Source of the DNA: Miscanthus floridulus
Lineage: Eukaryota; Streptophyta; Magnoliopsida; Poales; Poaceae
DNA: 64,000 bases
Direction of reading: 5' to 3'
Assembly: GCF_019320115.1 (NCBI RefSeq)
Contig: NC_089583.1
Location: forward strand, 83,779,928-83,843,927
The notes beneath the pieces were generated by a model. It had not been told where the DNA came from and made no database searches. It saw only the letters and a program-made list of their open reading frames with translations. Position numbers and translations under genes: made by a program. This document shows, in pieces, positions 24,643 through 36,235 of this stretch; position 1 is the stretch's first letter; each line of letters begins with the position of its first letter.

Positions 24643-27600
24643 TCAAACCACATTACGAGAATCAATAATATTTAGTTCACTCCTCAAAGCACAAAATCTT
24701 GACTCATCTAGGGGCTTTGTGAAGATATCGGCTAGTTGCTTTTCGGTGCTCACATGATGAATAGCGATATCTCCTTTGGCTTTGTGGTCTCTCAAAAAAT
24801 GAAGCCAGATGTCTATGTGCTTTGTTCGAGAGTGGTTTACAGGATTGTTTGCCAACTTAATGGCACTCTCATTGTCATACAAAAGTGGAATCTTGGTTAA
24901 CTCACATCCAAAATCCTTTAGGGTTTGCTTCATCCAAAGTAGTTGGGCACAGCATGCACCGGCCGCCACATACTCGGCTTTGGCGGTGGACAAAGCAACG
25001 GAATTTTGCTTCTTAGAGGTCTAAGACACCAAGGATCGACCAATAAATTGGTAAGTCTCGGTAGTACTCTTTCGGGTTACTTTACAACCGGCATAATCCA
25101 AATTGGAATAGCCAAGTAACTCAAAAGTGGAGCCCTTAGGATACCACAAGCCAAGATTAGGAGTGTGCACTAAATACCAAAAAATCTCTTAATGGCCATC
25201 AAATAACATTCTTTTGGATTAGCTTGAAATCTTGCACACATGCACACGCTAAGCATAATATCGGGCCTAGATGCACAAATGTAAAGAAGGGATCCAATCA
25301 TGGAGCGATATACCTTTTGATCGACATCCTTTCCTCCTTGATCAAGATCAAGATGTCCATTGGTTGGCATGGGTGTCTTGATGGGCTTGGCCTTGTCCAT
25401 GTTAAACTTGTTCAACATGTCATTGGTGTACTTGGTTTGACTTATGAACGTGCCATCCTTGAGTTGCTTGATTTGAAATCCAAGGAAGAACTTCAACTCT
25501 CCCATCATAGACATCTCGAACCTATTTGTCATAATCCTACTAAATTCCTCACAAAAAGCCACATTAGTACTACCAAATATTATGTCATCAATATATATTT
25601 GGCAAACAAAGATATCATTATTGACTTTGTGAGTAAACAAAGTAGCATCGACCTTTCCTATCTCAAAACCTTGTTTAAGTAGGAAATCCTTCAAACAATC
25701 ATACCAAGCTCTAGGGGCTTGTTTGAGCCCATAGAGCGCCTTGTCGAGCTTGTAGACGTGGTTTGGATACTTGAGGTCTTCAAAGCCTGGTGGTTGCTCT
25801 ACATACACCAACTCGGATAGGGGGGCGTTGAGCAATGCACTCTTCACGTCCATTTGATATAGCTTGAAATCATGATGAGCGCCATAGGCAAGTAGAATGT
25901 GAATTGATTCTAGCCTAGCCACCAGTGCATAGGTCTCTCTAAAATCCAAGCCTTCAATTTGAGTGAATCCTTGAGCTACCAACCTTGCCTTGTTCCTTGT
26001 TACCACACCATGCTCATCTTGCTTGTTACGAAGACCCACTTGGTTCCAATCACATTTTTCTTGGGCCTTTCCACCAAGGACCAGACTTCATTCTGACTGA
26101 AGTTGTTCAACTCCTCTTGCATGGCTATCATCCAATCTGGATCATCAAGTGCCTCTTCCACCCTACGAGGTTCCAAAGGAAAAACAAATGAGTAATGTTC
26201 ACAAAAACTTGCTAAACGGGAACATGTAGTTACCCCTCATCGAATGCTCCCCAATATGTTATCAATGGGATGATCCCGTTGAATGGATTGATGCACTCTA
26301 GGATGTGGCACTTGAGTTGATCTTTGGATGGGGCCATCATCATCATCGTCATGGTCATGATCGATTAGAGGATCACAATCATGAGCTTGTGGAGGATTGA
26401 CTTCACTTCTTTCTTCATTATTGAGTTGAGGTTGAGCTTGCTCATTGTTGACACCATCTTCATGAGAATGGCATTGTGCTTCATTTGATCTCCCATCTTA
26501 ATTATTTCTTGTTGTGGAAGCTTCATCATGTTCATTGGATGAAACATGATGAATGGTTGGATCAAGATCATCATGCACAACATGGTCTTCATCTTTGTCT
26601 TTGACAGGCTTTACTTCACCAATGGCAAGCTTCTTGATTGCTTTGTGTGTAGCTTCTTCATTACGTACAATCTCAACATTGACTTGCTCCTTTTGAGAGC
26701 CGTCGGTTTCATCAAAAGTCATGTCTACCGCTATTTCAATCAAACCGGTGGTTTTATTGAAAACACGATATCCATGTTTGTTAGTACCATAACCAAGCAT
26801 GAAACCTTCATCAACCTTTGGTGCAAACTTAGAGCTTTTAGATTTCTTATTAAGTATGAAACACTTGGATCCAAAAACTCTAAAGTAGTGCACCTTAGGC
26901 TTTTTACCGGTTAGAAGTTCGTAGGCGGTCTTTTCTCTTTTCTTGTGAAGATATAAGCAGTTGATGGCATGGCATGCCATGTTGACCGCTTTTGCCCAAT
27001 AGTTGGTTGGAGTCTTGTATTCATCCAACATTGCTCTTGCGGCTTCTATGAGCGTTTGGTTCTTCCTTTCCACAACACCATTTTATTGTGGAGTGTATGG
27101 AACCGAAAACTCATGCTTGATTCCTTCTTTATCAAGAAACTCTTCAATGTTGGTGTTCTTGAACTCTGTCTCATTGTCACTTCTAACTCTGTTGATTTTG
27201 ACATCAAACTCATTTTGGGCTCTTTTTGCAAACTTCTTGAAGATACCTTGGACTTCACTCTTTTCACGCAAAAAGAACACCCAAGTGAAACGAGAATAAT
27301 CATCAACAATTACGAAACCATATTTGTTACCACCAATGCTTATATAAGTGACGGGTCTAAATATGTCCATGTGAAGCAACTCCAATGGCCTTTCGGTTGT
27401 CACAACATTCTTGATGGGATGTTTAGCTCCAACTTGTTTTCCCGCTTGGCATGCGCTACAAATCCTATCTTTCTCAAAAGAAACATTTGTTAGTCCAAGG
27501 ATGTGTTCACCTTTTTAAAGTTTGGCCAAGTTCCTCATCCTAATATGGGCAAGTCGGCGATACCATAACCAACCCATGCTAGATTTTGCCATTCAATAAG

Positions 27601-28079
27601 TCTTGGGATTTACTCTATTTGATGTGAAATCAACTAGATAGAGTTCCCCTTTTAAATGGCCCGTAAATGTAATAGAGGAATCCTCTCTTCTATAGACTTC
27701 CACACCCTTATCCGTAAAGAGACAATTGTAACACATCTCACAAAGTTGTGAGACAGACAATAAATTGTATCTCCACGAATTCACAAGTAATGCATTTGAA
27801 ATAGAATTATCATTTGATATAGCAATTTTACCCAAACCGAGGACTTCTCCTTTTCCATTGTCACCAACACAATATTTCCACTTTGATCATGACTTGGTTA
27901 GAATGACGTGAACATGTCCTTCTCTCCAGTCATATGATTGGTGCATCCACTATCCAACACTCAACTTGTTCCACCGGGGAATATTCCTACAAAGACAAAT
28001 TAAGCTTTTGTTTTAGGTACCCAAAAAGATTTGGGTCCTAGAGGGTTAGTCATATAAAACTTGGGCACCCAAACACTCC
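24643..28079 (-). pseudogene. Sirevirus pol: protease, integrase, reverse transcriptase, RNase H
   Basis: Order on the minus strand: protease with LDSGCTNHMTG (about 27945-27915); pre-integrase and HHCC zinc region ending CSACQAGKQ (near 27450); integrase with LLHMDIF, VRSDNETEF and NGVVERKNQ (27403-26498); reverse transcriptase with [20 protein letters not shown] and the active-site YIDDI (26039-25170); RNase H with ALSTAKAEYVAA, DNESAI and KHIDIWLHFLRD (25020-24643). Domain order PR-INT-RT-RH is Ty1/copia. It is inactive: stops at 27593, 27083-27085 and in RNase H near 25022, frame changes between INT, RT and RNase H, and another between the protease and the region following it. Confidence 0.92.
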
Positions 28080-28814
28080 TCATAATTTCCTTTCTCTTTT
28101 GGGCACCAACATACTTAACCACAAATCCACAATCTTGTCATCCTTGCCCCAACAACACATATAGTCACTAGCATAGCACCGTGGAAGTGGTGCTTGTGGC
28201 TTGGGGGCCTCGGATTGCTTCGTCTTGATTGTCTTGTCACTTGTTGGTTGGATCTTTGGAATGTAGACCTTGTTATTGGCTTTGCATATAAGCTCATCAA
28301 GAGCAACGCCATTGTTGAACTTCACACAAGGTACACCATTGATTATGTTCCTTTCATTGGCCTTTTCATTATACCTATTGTAGCCAATGCCTTCCTTGAT
28401 TGATGGGTGCCTTGATGACTTGTATATTGTCTTGTTGGATTGCTCTTGACACTTACACCCATTCTTCAAGATCATCTTCAACCTATGAATCTCCTTGTCT
28501 TTCTTCCCTAACTCAACAAGGTTAGTTGTATATACATTCACATCAATTTTATAGCATCTTTCACAACCATTGCTAGTGGAGACATTAGAGTCTTCGGTTG
28601 CCTTAAGAGAAGTTGAAGTGCTAGCTCGAAAAGTACTATAGTTTAGCTCAATATTTCGGTATTTTTCTTCCAAGCATGTGAGGCTTTCTTGAGCTATACT
28701 TTTCTCATTCTTGAGGGTAGCTACTTGATCATCAACCGATGAATGTTCGTTAGTCAATTTTCCAATTGAGTCATTGGCTAAAGACAATTCTACGATTAAC
28801 TTCTCAACCTTCAT
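28080..28814 (-). pseudogene. Sirevirus gag C-terminal coiled-coil region
   Basis: 244-residue frame overlapping the gag stop by ATGA. It has a heptad-rich Leu/Glu/Lys coiled coil (roughly residues 1-65), then a Lys/Pro-rich part and ASDYMCCWGKD, which in Sireviruses lies between gag and protease. The frame change from gag is probably an acquired frameshift, since residues TQASIAEE immediately upstream of this frame continue the gag sequence. Confidence 0.65.
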
Positions 28815-29728
28815 CTTTTCCTCAGCGATAGATGCTTGAGTTTTGAAAGAACTTCTTGGGGTGTCATCTCATCATAACCGGGCCTTTCCATGATCATAGA
28901 TGCTAGCATGTTGTTCTTGGCTCTATAGGTTCTCAACATCTTTCTAGCAACCTTGTTGTCATCCCATTCGGTGCTTCCAAGAGCTCTTATGCAGTTGACC
29001 AATGCCATGAGCCTATCCAACATGGATTGAGTTGTTTTATTTTGCAAGAACACAAATCTTTCCAATTCACCATGAAGTAACTCAATATTGCCTTTTCTCA
29101 CACTTCTATCTCCTTCAAATGACACTTTTAAAGTATCCCAAATTTGTTTTGCACTTTCCATTCCATTCACTTTTCTAAACTCATCCGGAGCTAGGCTTGA
29201 CACAAGCAATGCTATGGCTTGTGCATTTTTATGGAGGTTGTGCACTTCTTCTAGAGTTATCTCTCTATCTTCATCGGTAGGAATCATCACACCAACATCC
29301 ACAACTTCCCAAAGTCTTGCGGCAATAAGATGCATATTCATCTTGTAAGACCAACCAGTGTATCTTGTTCCATCAAAGTGAGGTGGCTTGCCAATGTTGA
29401 CGGATGGAGTATGTAGTGTTGAACCTTTTATGAGTTGTCCATAGTCAAAGCTCATGTTTGAATATATTCCCTTTCCATGAGCATGCTCACCGGCTCTAAT
29501 ATCTCTAGCGATATCTTTGTTTGCTTCATTCTTGTCACTTGTTGTATTATTCTTGCCACTTATTGCATCATCAACCTTCTTGCTTAATTCTTCCTTCATC
29601 TTGCTCATCTCATCTTGCATCTTCTTCATTTCATCTTGAAAGAACTTGACTTGAGCAGCCATCAACTCTTCAGCTATTTTCTTGGCCATCTTGGCGGCAA
29701 TGGCTTGCATCTTGTCAGACTCCGGCAT
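28811..29728 (-). pseudogene. Sirevirus gag, N-terminal and capsid part
   Basis: 305 codons open from MPESDKM. An N-terminal coiled coil (residues ~10-55, Met/Lys/Glu-rich) is followed by a capsid-like Retrotran_gag/UBN2-type domain: PPHFDGTRYTGW, IWDTLKVSFEGD and LMALVNCIRALGS. The reading frame is intact to 28811, but gag appears truncated by a frameshift, so its status is doubtful. It starts 53 bp inside the 5' LTR. Confidence 0.82.
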
Positions 29729-29767
29729 TGTTTCTTCTTACACGGAGAAGCGCTAAAAGAAGACCTT

Positions 29768-29779
29768 GCTCTGATACCA
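29768..29779 (-). promoter_or_regulatory. Primer binding site (initiator tRNA-Met)
   Basis: Minus-strand TGGTATCAGAGC, two bases after the LTR end; the classic plant Ty1/copia primer site. Confidence 0.93.
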
Positions 29780-29781
29780 AT

Positions 29782-31499
29782 TGAAAGGATCTAACAATGC
29801 CTAGAGGGGGAGGGTGAATAGGCGTATCTAAAAATTATCTACAAATGCTAAGTTCCAATTTGTCAGTCAATGTCGGAAGTCCTGACGTTTGGGTCGGAAC
29901 TCCTGACGTCGTCAGAAGTTCTGGCACAAATGTTAGCAGTTCCGACACCTACGTGAACTACAAAAGCAGTGCCAAATTTAACTTTATGGATAAATAATCT
30001 TACAACCCCACTTCCTTGTAGTTTGGTGAAGAGGTTGGGTCACTCCATTGACGCTGTAATGTCTCCAAACCATAGATCGAGTCCAAACCCTAAAATGAAG
30101 TTCAAGAGAGAGAGAGAGAGAAACAAATACAAGTAATCTCTAGCAATCACAACAACAAGCACATGGGACACAAGGATTTATTCTGAGGTTCGACAACCCC
30201 ACAAAGGAGCTCCTACGTCCTCGTTGTTGAGGTGACCACAAAGGTCGGAGTCTATTCTACCTCCTTGCCTCTCTCAAAGTAACCACAAAGGTCACTTGAG
30301 CTTTTCACTAAGAAATCAAAGGGTAATATAAATTTCCCAAGGCTCTTCCACAAGATGGAAGCTCTTGGGCAATGCCTAGCCGGCTAGGGGCAAAGCCCCA
30401 AGAGTAATAGACGCAAAACCAACCGGCTTGACGAAGAAATCAAGTGCTCAAGCTTGCCAAAGTGATTCTCTCACTTAATCCACTCTCCTTTCACTCAAAA
30501 CCCTAAGGGAATCGAAGATTAGAGCAAAGGAGGGAGGAGAGGGGTGCCTTTCTTGCTTAGGAGCTGTTGGGACTAAGTTGGGTTAGCTGTGAATGAGTCC
30601 GTAACGGTTAGAAGTGAAGAGAGGGCTATTTATTCTCTTAGTAAAAATCTAACCGTTCAGATCTACATTGAAAGTTCCGACGTAGATCTCAGAACTTCCG
30701 ACGTTAACAGAAAGCACTGTTCACATAGGGTTAGAAGTCCACGCGTGCAAGTCAATGTTGGAACTCCCGACAAACTTCGGGACTCCCGACGGTCGGGACT
30801 TCCGACGTGCGCAGTTAGACAACCAGCATAGCCCCAGGAGTCGAGACTCCCGACATGGGTCGGGACTTATGACTGTCGGGAGTTCCGACATACGTCGGGA
30901 CTTCCGATGAGCGTAGATGGCCAGCTAGCAGAACCACAGCTGTCGGGACTCCCAGCTTGGGTTAGGACTTCCGACTGTCGGGAGTTCTGACTCACGTCGG
31001 GACTTCCAACGTCCACAGTCTCCACGCAGGCTAAGTGACTGGGAGTCAGAACTTTCAGCATGAGTCATGACTTCCGATGGTCGGAAGTTCCGGCTTACGT
31101 CGGGACTTCCGACGGTCGGAAGTTCCGGCTTACATCGGGACTTCCGACACCGACAGTCATAGAAAAATATTCTACATGCTCGTGGAGTGCTAGAGTGTCT
31201 CTCTTTTGCTTTTATTTATATGCTTGAGCACTCTATCTTCCTCAGACCAACTAAGTTTGCATCCCTCTTTATAGTGCGGTGGATCCTAAACTAAAAAACA
31301 GAAATAAAACCTTTGGAGAGCATTTGAGTTCGTCTACCTTTTCAACTTCAAGAATTGAGCGATACGATTTCATCTTTATCAACTCTTTGAATCTTTCAAG
31401 GGACTAATAGCTACGACATATCTCATTAAGATCATATTAGTCCCTAATTTGGATGTCATCAATACACCAAAACCCACATAGGGGGCAAATGCACTTTCA
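29782..31499 (-). repeat. Sirevirus 5' LTR (right), palindrome-rich
   Basis: 1718 bp. It matches 19621-21243 along its length, with extra palindrome units near 30780-30800 and 31070-31140 that account for most of the length difference. Confidence 0.92.
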
Positions 31500-32037
31500 C
31501 GTCCCCCGCACGCCAGTCGCCTCCCCGTCCCTCTCCTCTCCTCCTCCTCCTCCTCCTCCACCACCAACGGTGCCCGCCACGCAGCGGCAGGCCGCATCCG
31601 CCTTCGACGCGCCGTCCCCTCTAGCGCAGCGGCACCGCCACCAGCACCGAAGGCACTAGCCACCGCCCCTGCCCTAGCCCCCGTTGCCTAGGAGCCCTCC
31701 AGCATGCCACGTCTGCCTCCGACGCACCGTCCCCGCCTCCCCTGCCAGTGCAACGGCACCGCCCCTGCCCCTGCCCCCACGGTGTGGCGTTGTCGGTGCC
31801 TTCCCTCAGCGTCGACGAGACCAACGCAGTGGCAGACGAGGCCTTCTAGAGGTACACATCGTCGAGCTTGAGGAGAGGCGGTGTCGGGGTGGCCGTCGTG
31901 TGGTTTAGGAACGACCTCCGAGTTCTTGATAACAAGGAGCTTCTACGCGCATGGGCGGCTTTCAAGGCGGTCCTACCAGTGTATTGCGTTGATCCACGGG
32001 TCTTTGTGTGTTGCACGAATTACTTTGGGCTCCCGCC
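31500..32037 (+). pseudogene. Captured cryptochrome-DASH (photolyase family) first-exon fragment
   Basis: In one frame it reads RRGGVGVAVVWFRNDLRVLDN, then LLRAWAA, AVLPVYCVDPRVF and NYFGLP, the start of the photolyase alpha/beta (antenna-binding) domain. The combination VVWFRNDLRVLDN with VYC(L/V)DPR is, from memory, specific to plant CRY-DASH (CRY3). The upstream GC-rich part with Ser/Pro/Ala codons resembles a transit-peptide exon. An in-frame stop lies near 31846, and homology ends at about 32037, where the next exon should begin. It sits between MULE TIRs, so it is a captured gene piece, and it cannot make a photolyase. The Sirevirus inserted in its upstream part: 19431-19620 is the other side of the same GC-rich block. 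Confidence 0.8.
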
Positions 32038-32839
32038 TAGGTGCTCGCCACGCATCCAGGGAGGGCGCGATGCCTCCACAGAGGGGAAGCCAGGGAGGGC
32101 GGACGGGAGGAGGAGCGACCCGATAGTTGGCTGGCTCGCCGGTGCGGCTTGCGGCGGCCACCTGGCGTACCGCCGCACTAGAGTGGAGCAGGAGCTAAGG
32201 AGCGGCGGCAAAGCAGACAACCCCAGGAGCAAGCTGGTAGGCAAGCAGCGAGGTAGTTCACTAATCTCACTTGCAGTAGCCTTGCACACTTGTAGCCATA
32301 TGGTAGGAAACTAGGAACGTAGGATTGTACTAGCACATTGGTAGCACATTACACATTGCTGTGACAAACTAGGAACGCACATTGGTAGCTATGTGGTAGG
32401 AATGTAAATTTGTAAAATTCGCAAGCAATTAGTAATTTGTAAAGATGTTTTCTTCAGTGTGAATGAAGATGATATAATGGAGACTTTTGTGGTTGTTAGG
32501 AAGCATAAGCCCAACATCGAGAATAGTATTGTTGTCTTATTTGAACTATCCTAGATTGTTAGTTCTATTCTACTGATGTTGTGCTATTATAGTTATTTAG
32601 TGATTTAGTAATGTAATTTAGGTAGATATTTATTTAGCTAATTTAGATAGATAGTTAGATAGTTAAGTACTTTAGTTATATAGGTAGTACTTATAGTAGA
32701 TGTAGTTAGATAGATAGGTGGTTTAGATTAGATACTTATTTATTTAGGTAGAGAGTCAGAAACTTTTATATGTATGTAATTTAGTTATACCCATATTAGT
32801 TAAACCCGTAATAACTTTGGTGTTGTGCATACCAACTAG
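32038..32839. other. MULE interior without recognised gene
   Basis: GC-rich to about 32270 (possibly a second captured piece, not recognised), then AT-rich with 'tagatagttag' microsatellite-like runs (32560-32760). Confidence 0.5.
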
Positions 32840-33127
32840 ATGGACAACGTAGTCACCCTGTATCATGGAGGAAGTGTGGAGAAAGATGAGTTTGGGAATG
32901 TTAGTTTTGTTGGAATGCAAAGGGTGCCAGTGATATTCGATGATCGGCCATTGTTTTCTGAGTTGTTTGGTAGGGCTCGTGATGAGCTTAAATGCAATTT
33001 AAATGAAGATGCCATCGTAGTTGAGGGGGTACTTCACCATGACAGGTCAGGGACAATTTTGAGGCGGTTGGTCACAATTTCATCAGAGGCTCAATGGGAC
33101 AAATATGTCAAAACTAACAACATTTGA
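32840..33127 (+). pseudogene. MULE transposase N-terminus, truncated
   Basis: 95-codon frame starting MDNVVTLYHGGSVEKDEFG, with FDDRPLFSELFGRARD and VVEGVLHHD, the conserved N-terminal module of many grass MuDR-type transposases (from memory). It stops after KYVKTNNI, where the MULE DDE domain and SWIM zinc finger should follow; neither is present. The break coincides with the start of the convergent accessory gene region, suggesting an internal deletion. Confidence 0.72.
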
Positions 33128-33270
33128 AGTACATGACGACAAACTAAATAACGCAAAACATGCCCTAGGTACGTCCATACTTAAAGTGCATTACATGACA
33201 ACACAATGCAAAGTCTAAGATTAGACAACATTGTTTATGAATAAACCATAGAACTAGCAAGTCATGAAGA

Positions 33271-34002
33271 CTACTGAGTGCAACGAGGCCACTTTTCTTT
33301 CCTCTGGGCATCGGGATTCTCCTCCATTGCTGCCTTCGCTTGGAGCGCACGCTCAAGCTTCCTCTCCCTCTCCTCCCTATACGAAGCAACATGCCTCATT
33401 TCCTCCTCTTCCTTGTGCTCCTTTTCTAGAGCCTCCTCTCTGCGTCTCTTCTCCATCATCTCCTTGTCCTCTGCCTCCTACCGTAACAGTTCTGCATCCA
33501 CTCCTTGTCTTCCGGCTTGATCTCAGTGTCGATCCACTGCTCAAAATCACAGAGTGGTGGAGGGGTCTGCAACAAATGCAATTGTTACAAAACAAATAAA
33601 TCATGCAAGACTTTATTTGACACAAAATAATTATTACCCAACATCAATTTTTCACCATCTTGTTAATGCGGCGCTGACGAAGTGTAGGCTCAAATGTAAA
33701 ATTGGCACACATCCAATACCTCTGCCTATACGTGTCCTCTTCATCATACTTGGCTACCTTGCAAGGATCACCGCACCAGCACATGGGCACTGGAACACCA
33801 CTAGGCAGAGGCAATGGGTCGAAGGTATTTCCGATCATCCAGCCATAACTACAATTGAACCAAATTTGTTCTAAGAATCGAAAGCAATGAACATTAAAGC
33901 CTATACCTAGGGTTTTTCTATTTATTGCACATAAATGAAAACATAATATAACACGATGATAAAAGATTACCTTGGCTTGCTAGCTTTACCACGTCTTGGC
34001 AT
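33271..34002 (-). pseudogene. MULE accessory gene: GRF-like zinc finger plus coiled coil
   Basis: Three exons by GT-AG: 34002-33971 (MPRRGKASKP), 33848-33656 and 33566-33271. Exon 2 carries VPMCWCGDPCK...RYWMCANFTFEP, a CxCG-C-C arrangement like GRF-type zinc fingers. Exon 3 has TPPPLCDFEQWIDTEI, then a highly charged coiled coil ending EEEEMRHVASYREERERK and KWPRCTQ. A one-base frameshift and an in-frame TAG near 33480 separate the two halves of exon 3, so the copy is broken. Such genes accompany MULEs in grasses and their role is unknown. It points toward the transposase remnant. Confidence 0.7.
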
Positions 34003-34293
34003 CCTACCGTTACATAATACAAAAAATAAAAAAAAATTACTTCAAATATTAGGTAATAACGTATCTAGGGTTGCAAATAGACGTAATAAATACCAAATCA
34101 ATGCGTAAAAATGATAAGGGGAGAGAGGATACCTTGCTCGCGAAGATGTATGGATCAAATCCAAGTATCCAAGGTCAAATTCGTCGATTCAAGAGATTGG
34201 GCGGGTTAGGGAGAGGAAGAACCCAAGAGGTAGGAGGAAGAAATGAAAGCAGCCTCGGCAAGGGAAACTTGGCCGTGGGTTTTGAATTTATGC

Positions 34294-34524
34294 TCGGCGT
34301 CAAGATCTGTGGCGCCGAGGTACCGGCCACGTCAACGCCACCTAGGCTGCCCTGCTGTGCTCGGCCAGGTACCTCGGAGCCAAGATCTGTGGCGCCGAGA
34401 CGTGTTACCTCGGCGCTACGAGTCCTGACGCCGACCCCCAGGGTCCAAAGATGTGTTTACGTCTTCCAGGGGGGGCCAAACGTAAATTTTCTTTAAAAAA
34501 TGGCCAAATTATAAAAAAAATGGG
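34294..34524 (-). repeat. Right TIR of the Mutator-like element
   Basis: Reverse complement begins ccccattttttttataatttgg and follows the left TIR with scattered mismatches. It is followed by target duplication GCAGATTGT. Confidence 0.85.
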
Positions 34525-34572
34525 GCAGATTGTGATGGATCGGGATAGCTGTCGGTACACTTTTGTAACCTA

Positions 34573-35014
34573 CTCCATCTGTCCCTATTTTAGAGTCGTT
34601 TTAGCCTTCACTCAGGTACATGCAAGATTTCTTGAATTTGGTTGGAAGCTCCCTAGATGTAGAGAAAATTCCTTCAATGCCATCAAAAGCTATACTAATC
34701 TCTTCATTGCCATTCAAATCTATAAGTTTCCTCCATTGCCATTGATTTATAATTTTTGTTCCCTTGTATGCCATTGCCGTTACTTTTTTGTTGATCCATC
34801 GTGCACACCGTTAAAACTTTGCCATGGTGGTGTACAGGTGGTGTTGCCAGCGATGGCGAGAGGTGCCAGCTCACCTGGACAAAGGACTCCTTCGTCGCAG
34901 ACGCAAGGTTGGAGTCGGACACTGACGACGCCTCTCGAGAGCCGACAAACTCGCCGTTCCTTGCCCGGCGAAGCGCTGCGCACTTAAGCTGAACAGCAGC
35001 GCCACGAACGAAAA
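34573..35014 (+). repeat. Left TIR (~442 bp) of the gene-carrying element
   Basis: Shares 'ttccttcaatgccatcaaaa', 'tatgccattgccgttacttt' and 'gccagctcacctggacaaag' with the reverse complement of 36749-37202. The inner third has coding-like GC content. Confidence 0.88.
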
Positions 35015-35327
35015 GGTTGTATCCGGTGCTTCTTGCTCCAGGCGCGTCCGTCGGCCGTTGTCAAACCAAACGCAAACGCTCTCTTTTCAGGTTGCCGCTT
35101 TCTTCGCTTGCTGAGATTTCTCATCTGAGTGTAGTGCAGTTTATTTTTTCCCCACCAAAATTCCCATCTGCAGCGCTCCGTTCTTCTTTTATTGCTCTAT
35201 ACTCTTTGTAGTTCTGTTGATGAATTTCGCCTGTTGATCTTCCTTTGCTGTAAAGCTTGCCCCCCATTCCTTTCGTTGACCGATTTCTTCATTCCTTGCA
35301 TTCTCGTGCGCAGAGAATTGCCGCACC

Positions 35328-36235
35328 ATGAGGCGCATCGTGAGATGGCTCAAGCAGCTACTGACGGGCAGAAAGGAGGAGCATAGAGGACTCCAGGCGA
35401 ACCATGTCGGTACCGACTGGGGCGACGGGCCGGAGAACGAGAAGAAGAGGTGGAGCTTCGCAAAGCAGAGGAAGAGCGGAGCTGACGGCGGCGCGCGGTC
35501 GTCGGGTGTCGACGCCGTCGCTCCTCCTGCCGCGGTGGAATGGTCGCGACAGGTCATGAGGCCAAGGGAGGACGCGAGAGCTCGAGAGCACCGTGCCGTG
35601 GTCGTGATCCAGAAAACATTCAGAGGTTACCTTGTACGATCGATCGTCCCGAGCACTCGTCAAGATCCAGGCGTTGGTACGGGGCTACCTGGTGAGGAAG
35701 CAGGCAGCCATGACGCTGCACAGATTGCAGACGCTCATGCGGCTGCAAGCCGACTCCATCGCCGTAAAAAATGCTTCGTACCGGAATCCATGGAACAAGA
35801 AGTAATCTACATGTTTTTTTTTTTACTCTTGCTGCATGATTAACGATGTACGTGTAGATGAAGTTGCACCTCGGAGCCTGGCTTTTGATCTTATATGGTC
35901 CCTCGTCGTGCAGGAGAGGATCTTTGCTCGGGACGTGCAGCTGAAGCCGCTGGCGACGCCGGTGCACCGCCGGATGCTGTCTGACAGCACGGACTCCAAC
36001 TACGAGCGCAGCCCGCGGATCGTGGAGACGGACACTTGCCACCTCCGCTCCCGGTCCTCGCGGATCACCAGCAGGTACAACCCGGACCACTTGCCGGAGT
36101 ATCACCGCCACGCGGCGCCGACGCCGTCGTGCTCGCCGCTTCCCGGCGGCAAGCAGCAGCAGCCCGCGCGGCTCTCACTACGGCGGAGCACCCGCGAGCG
36201 CGACATCGGCCGGGGCTCCAATACTGCACAGAGCA
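35328..36235 (+). pseudogene. Captured IQ-DOMAIN (IQD) calmodulin-binding gene fragment
   Basis: Starts MRRIVRWLKQLLTGRKE after a 5'-UTR intron acceptor (gtgcgcag at ~35305-35312). It then shows WGDGPENEKKRWSF, REHRAVVVIQKTFRGYL (IQ motif), VKIQALVRGYLVRKQA (second IQ), LMRLQADSIAVKN and, after an intron (about 35801-35914, AAGAA|GTAATC to GTGCAG|GAG), ERIFARDVQLKPLA and RRMLSDSTDSNYERSP. Known: IQD proteins bind calmodulin and microtubules. One frameshift near 35640 and a compensating one near 35785 break the frame. Introns are kept, so capture was at DNA level, not by retroposition. The gene's 3' part is replaced by another gene at about 36235. Confidence 0.82.

Larger units (their letters stand above)
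19621..31499 (-). mobile_element. Sirevirus (Ty1/copia) retrotransposon with env-like ORF, full length
   Basis: LTRs at 19621-21243 and 29782-31499 (tgaaagg...actttca on the plus strand) flank gag, pol and an env-like ORF, all on the minus strand. Primer site TGGTATCAGAGC (initiator tRNA-Met) lies two bases inside the 5' LTR (29768-29779). The polypurine tract is at 21246-21258, with a second purine run at 21791-21802. Flanks are tgtcc and cgtcc, a 5-bp duplication with one mismatch. LTRs differ by an estimated several percent plus ~95 bp of length, so the insertion is not recent. The extra 3' ORF, the (aaa)gggggag tracts and palindrome-rich LTRs place it in the Sirevirus genus. Confidence 0.93.
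19178..34524. mobile_element. Mutator-like element (Pack-MULE) with captured gene, hosting a Sirevirus
   Basis: Flanked by a perfect 9-bp direct repeat GCAGATTGT (19169-19177 and 34525-34533), the duplication length typical of MULEs. Ends are long inverted repeats: 19178-~19430 (cccaattttttacaattc) against ~34294-34524, sharing for example 'gaaaatttacgttt', 'acgtaaacacatcttt' and 'cacgtctcggcg'. Without the 11.9-kb Sirevirus at 19621-31499 the element is about 3.5 kb. It contains a cryptochrome-DASH exon fragment, a transposase N-terminus and a convergent zinc-finger accessory gene. The transposase core is missing, so it is non-autonomous. It inserted about 160 bp past the aminotransferase stop codon, probably in its 3' UTR. 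Confidence 0.88.
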
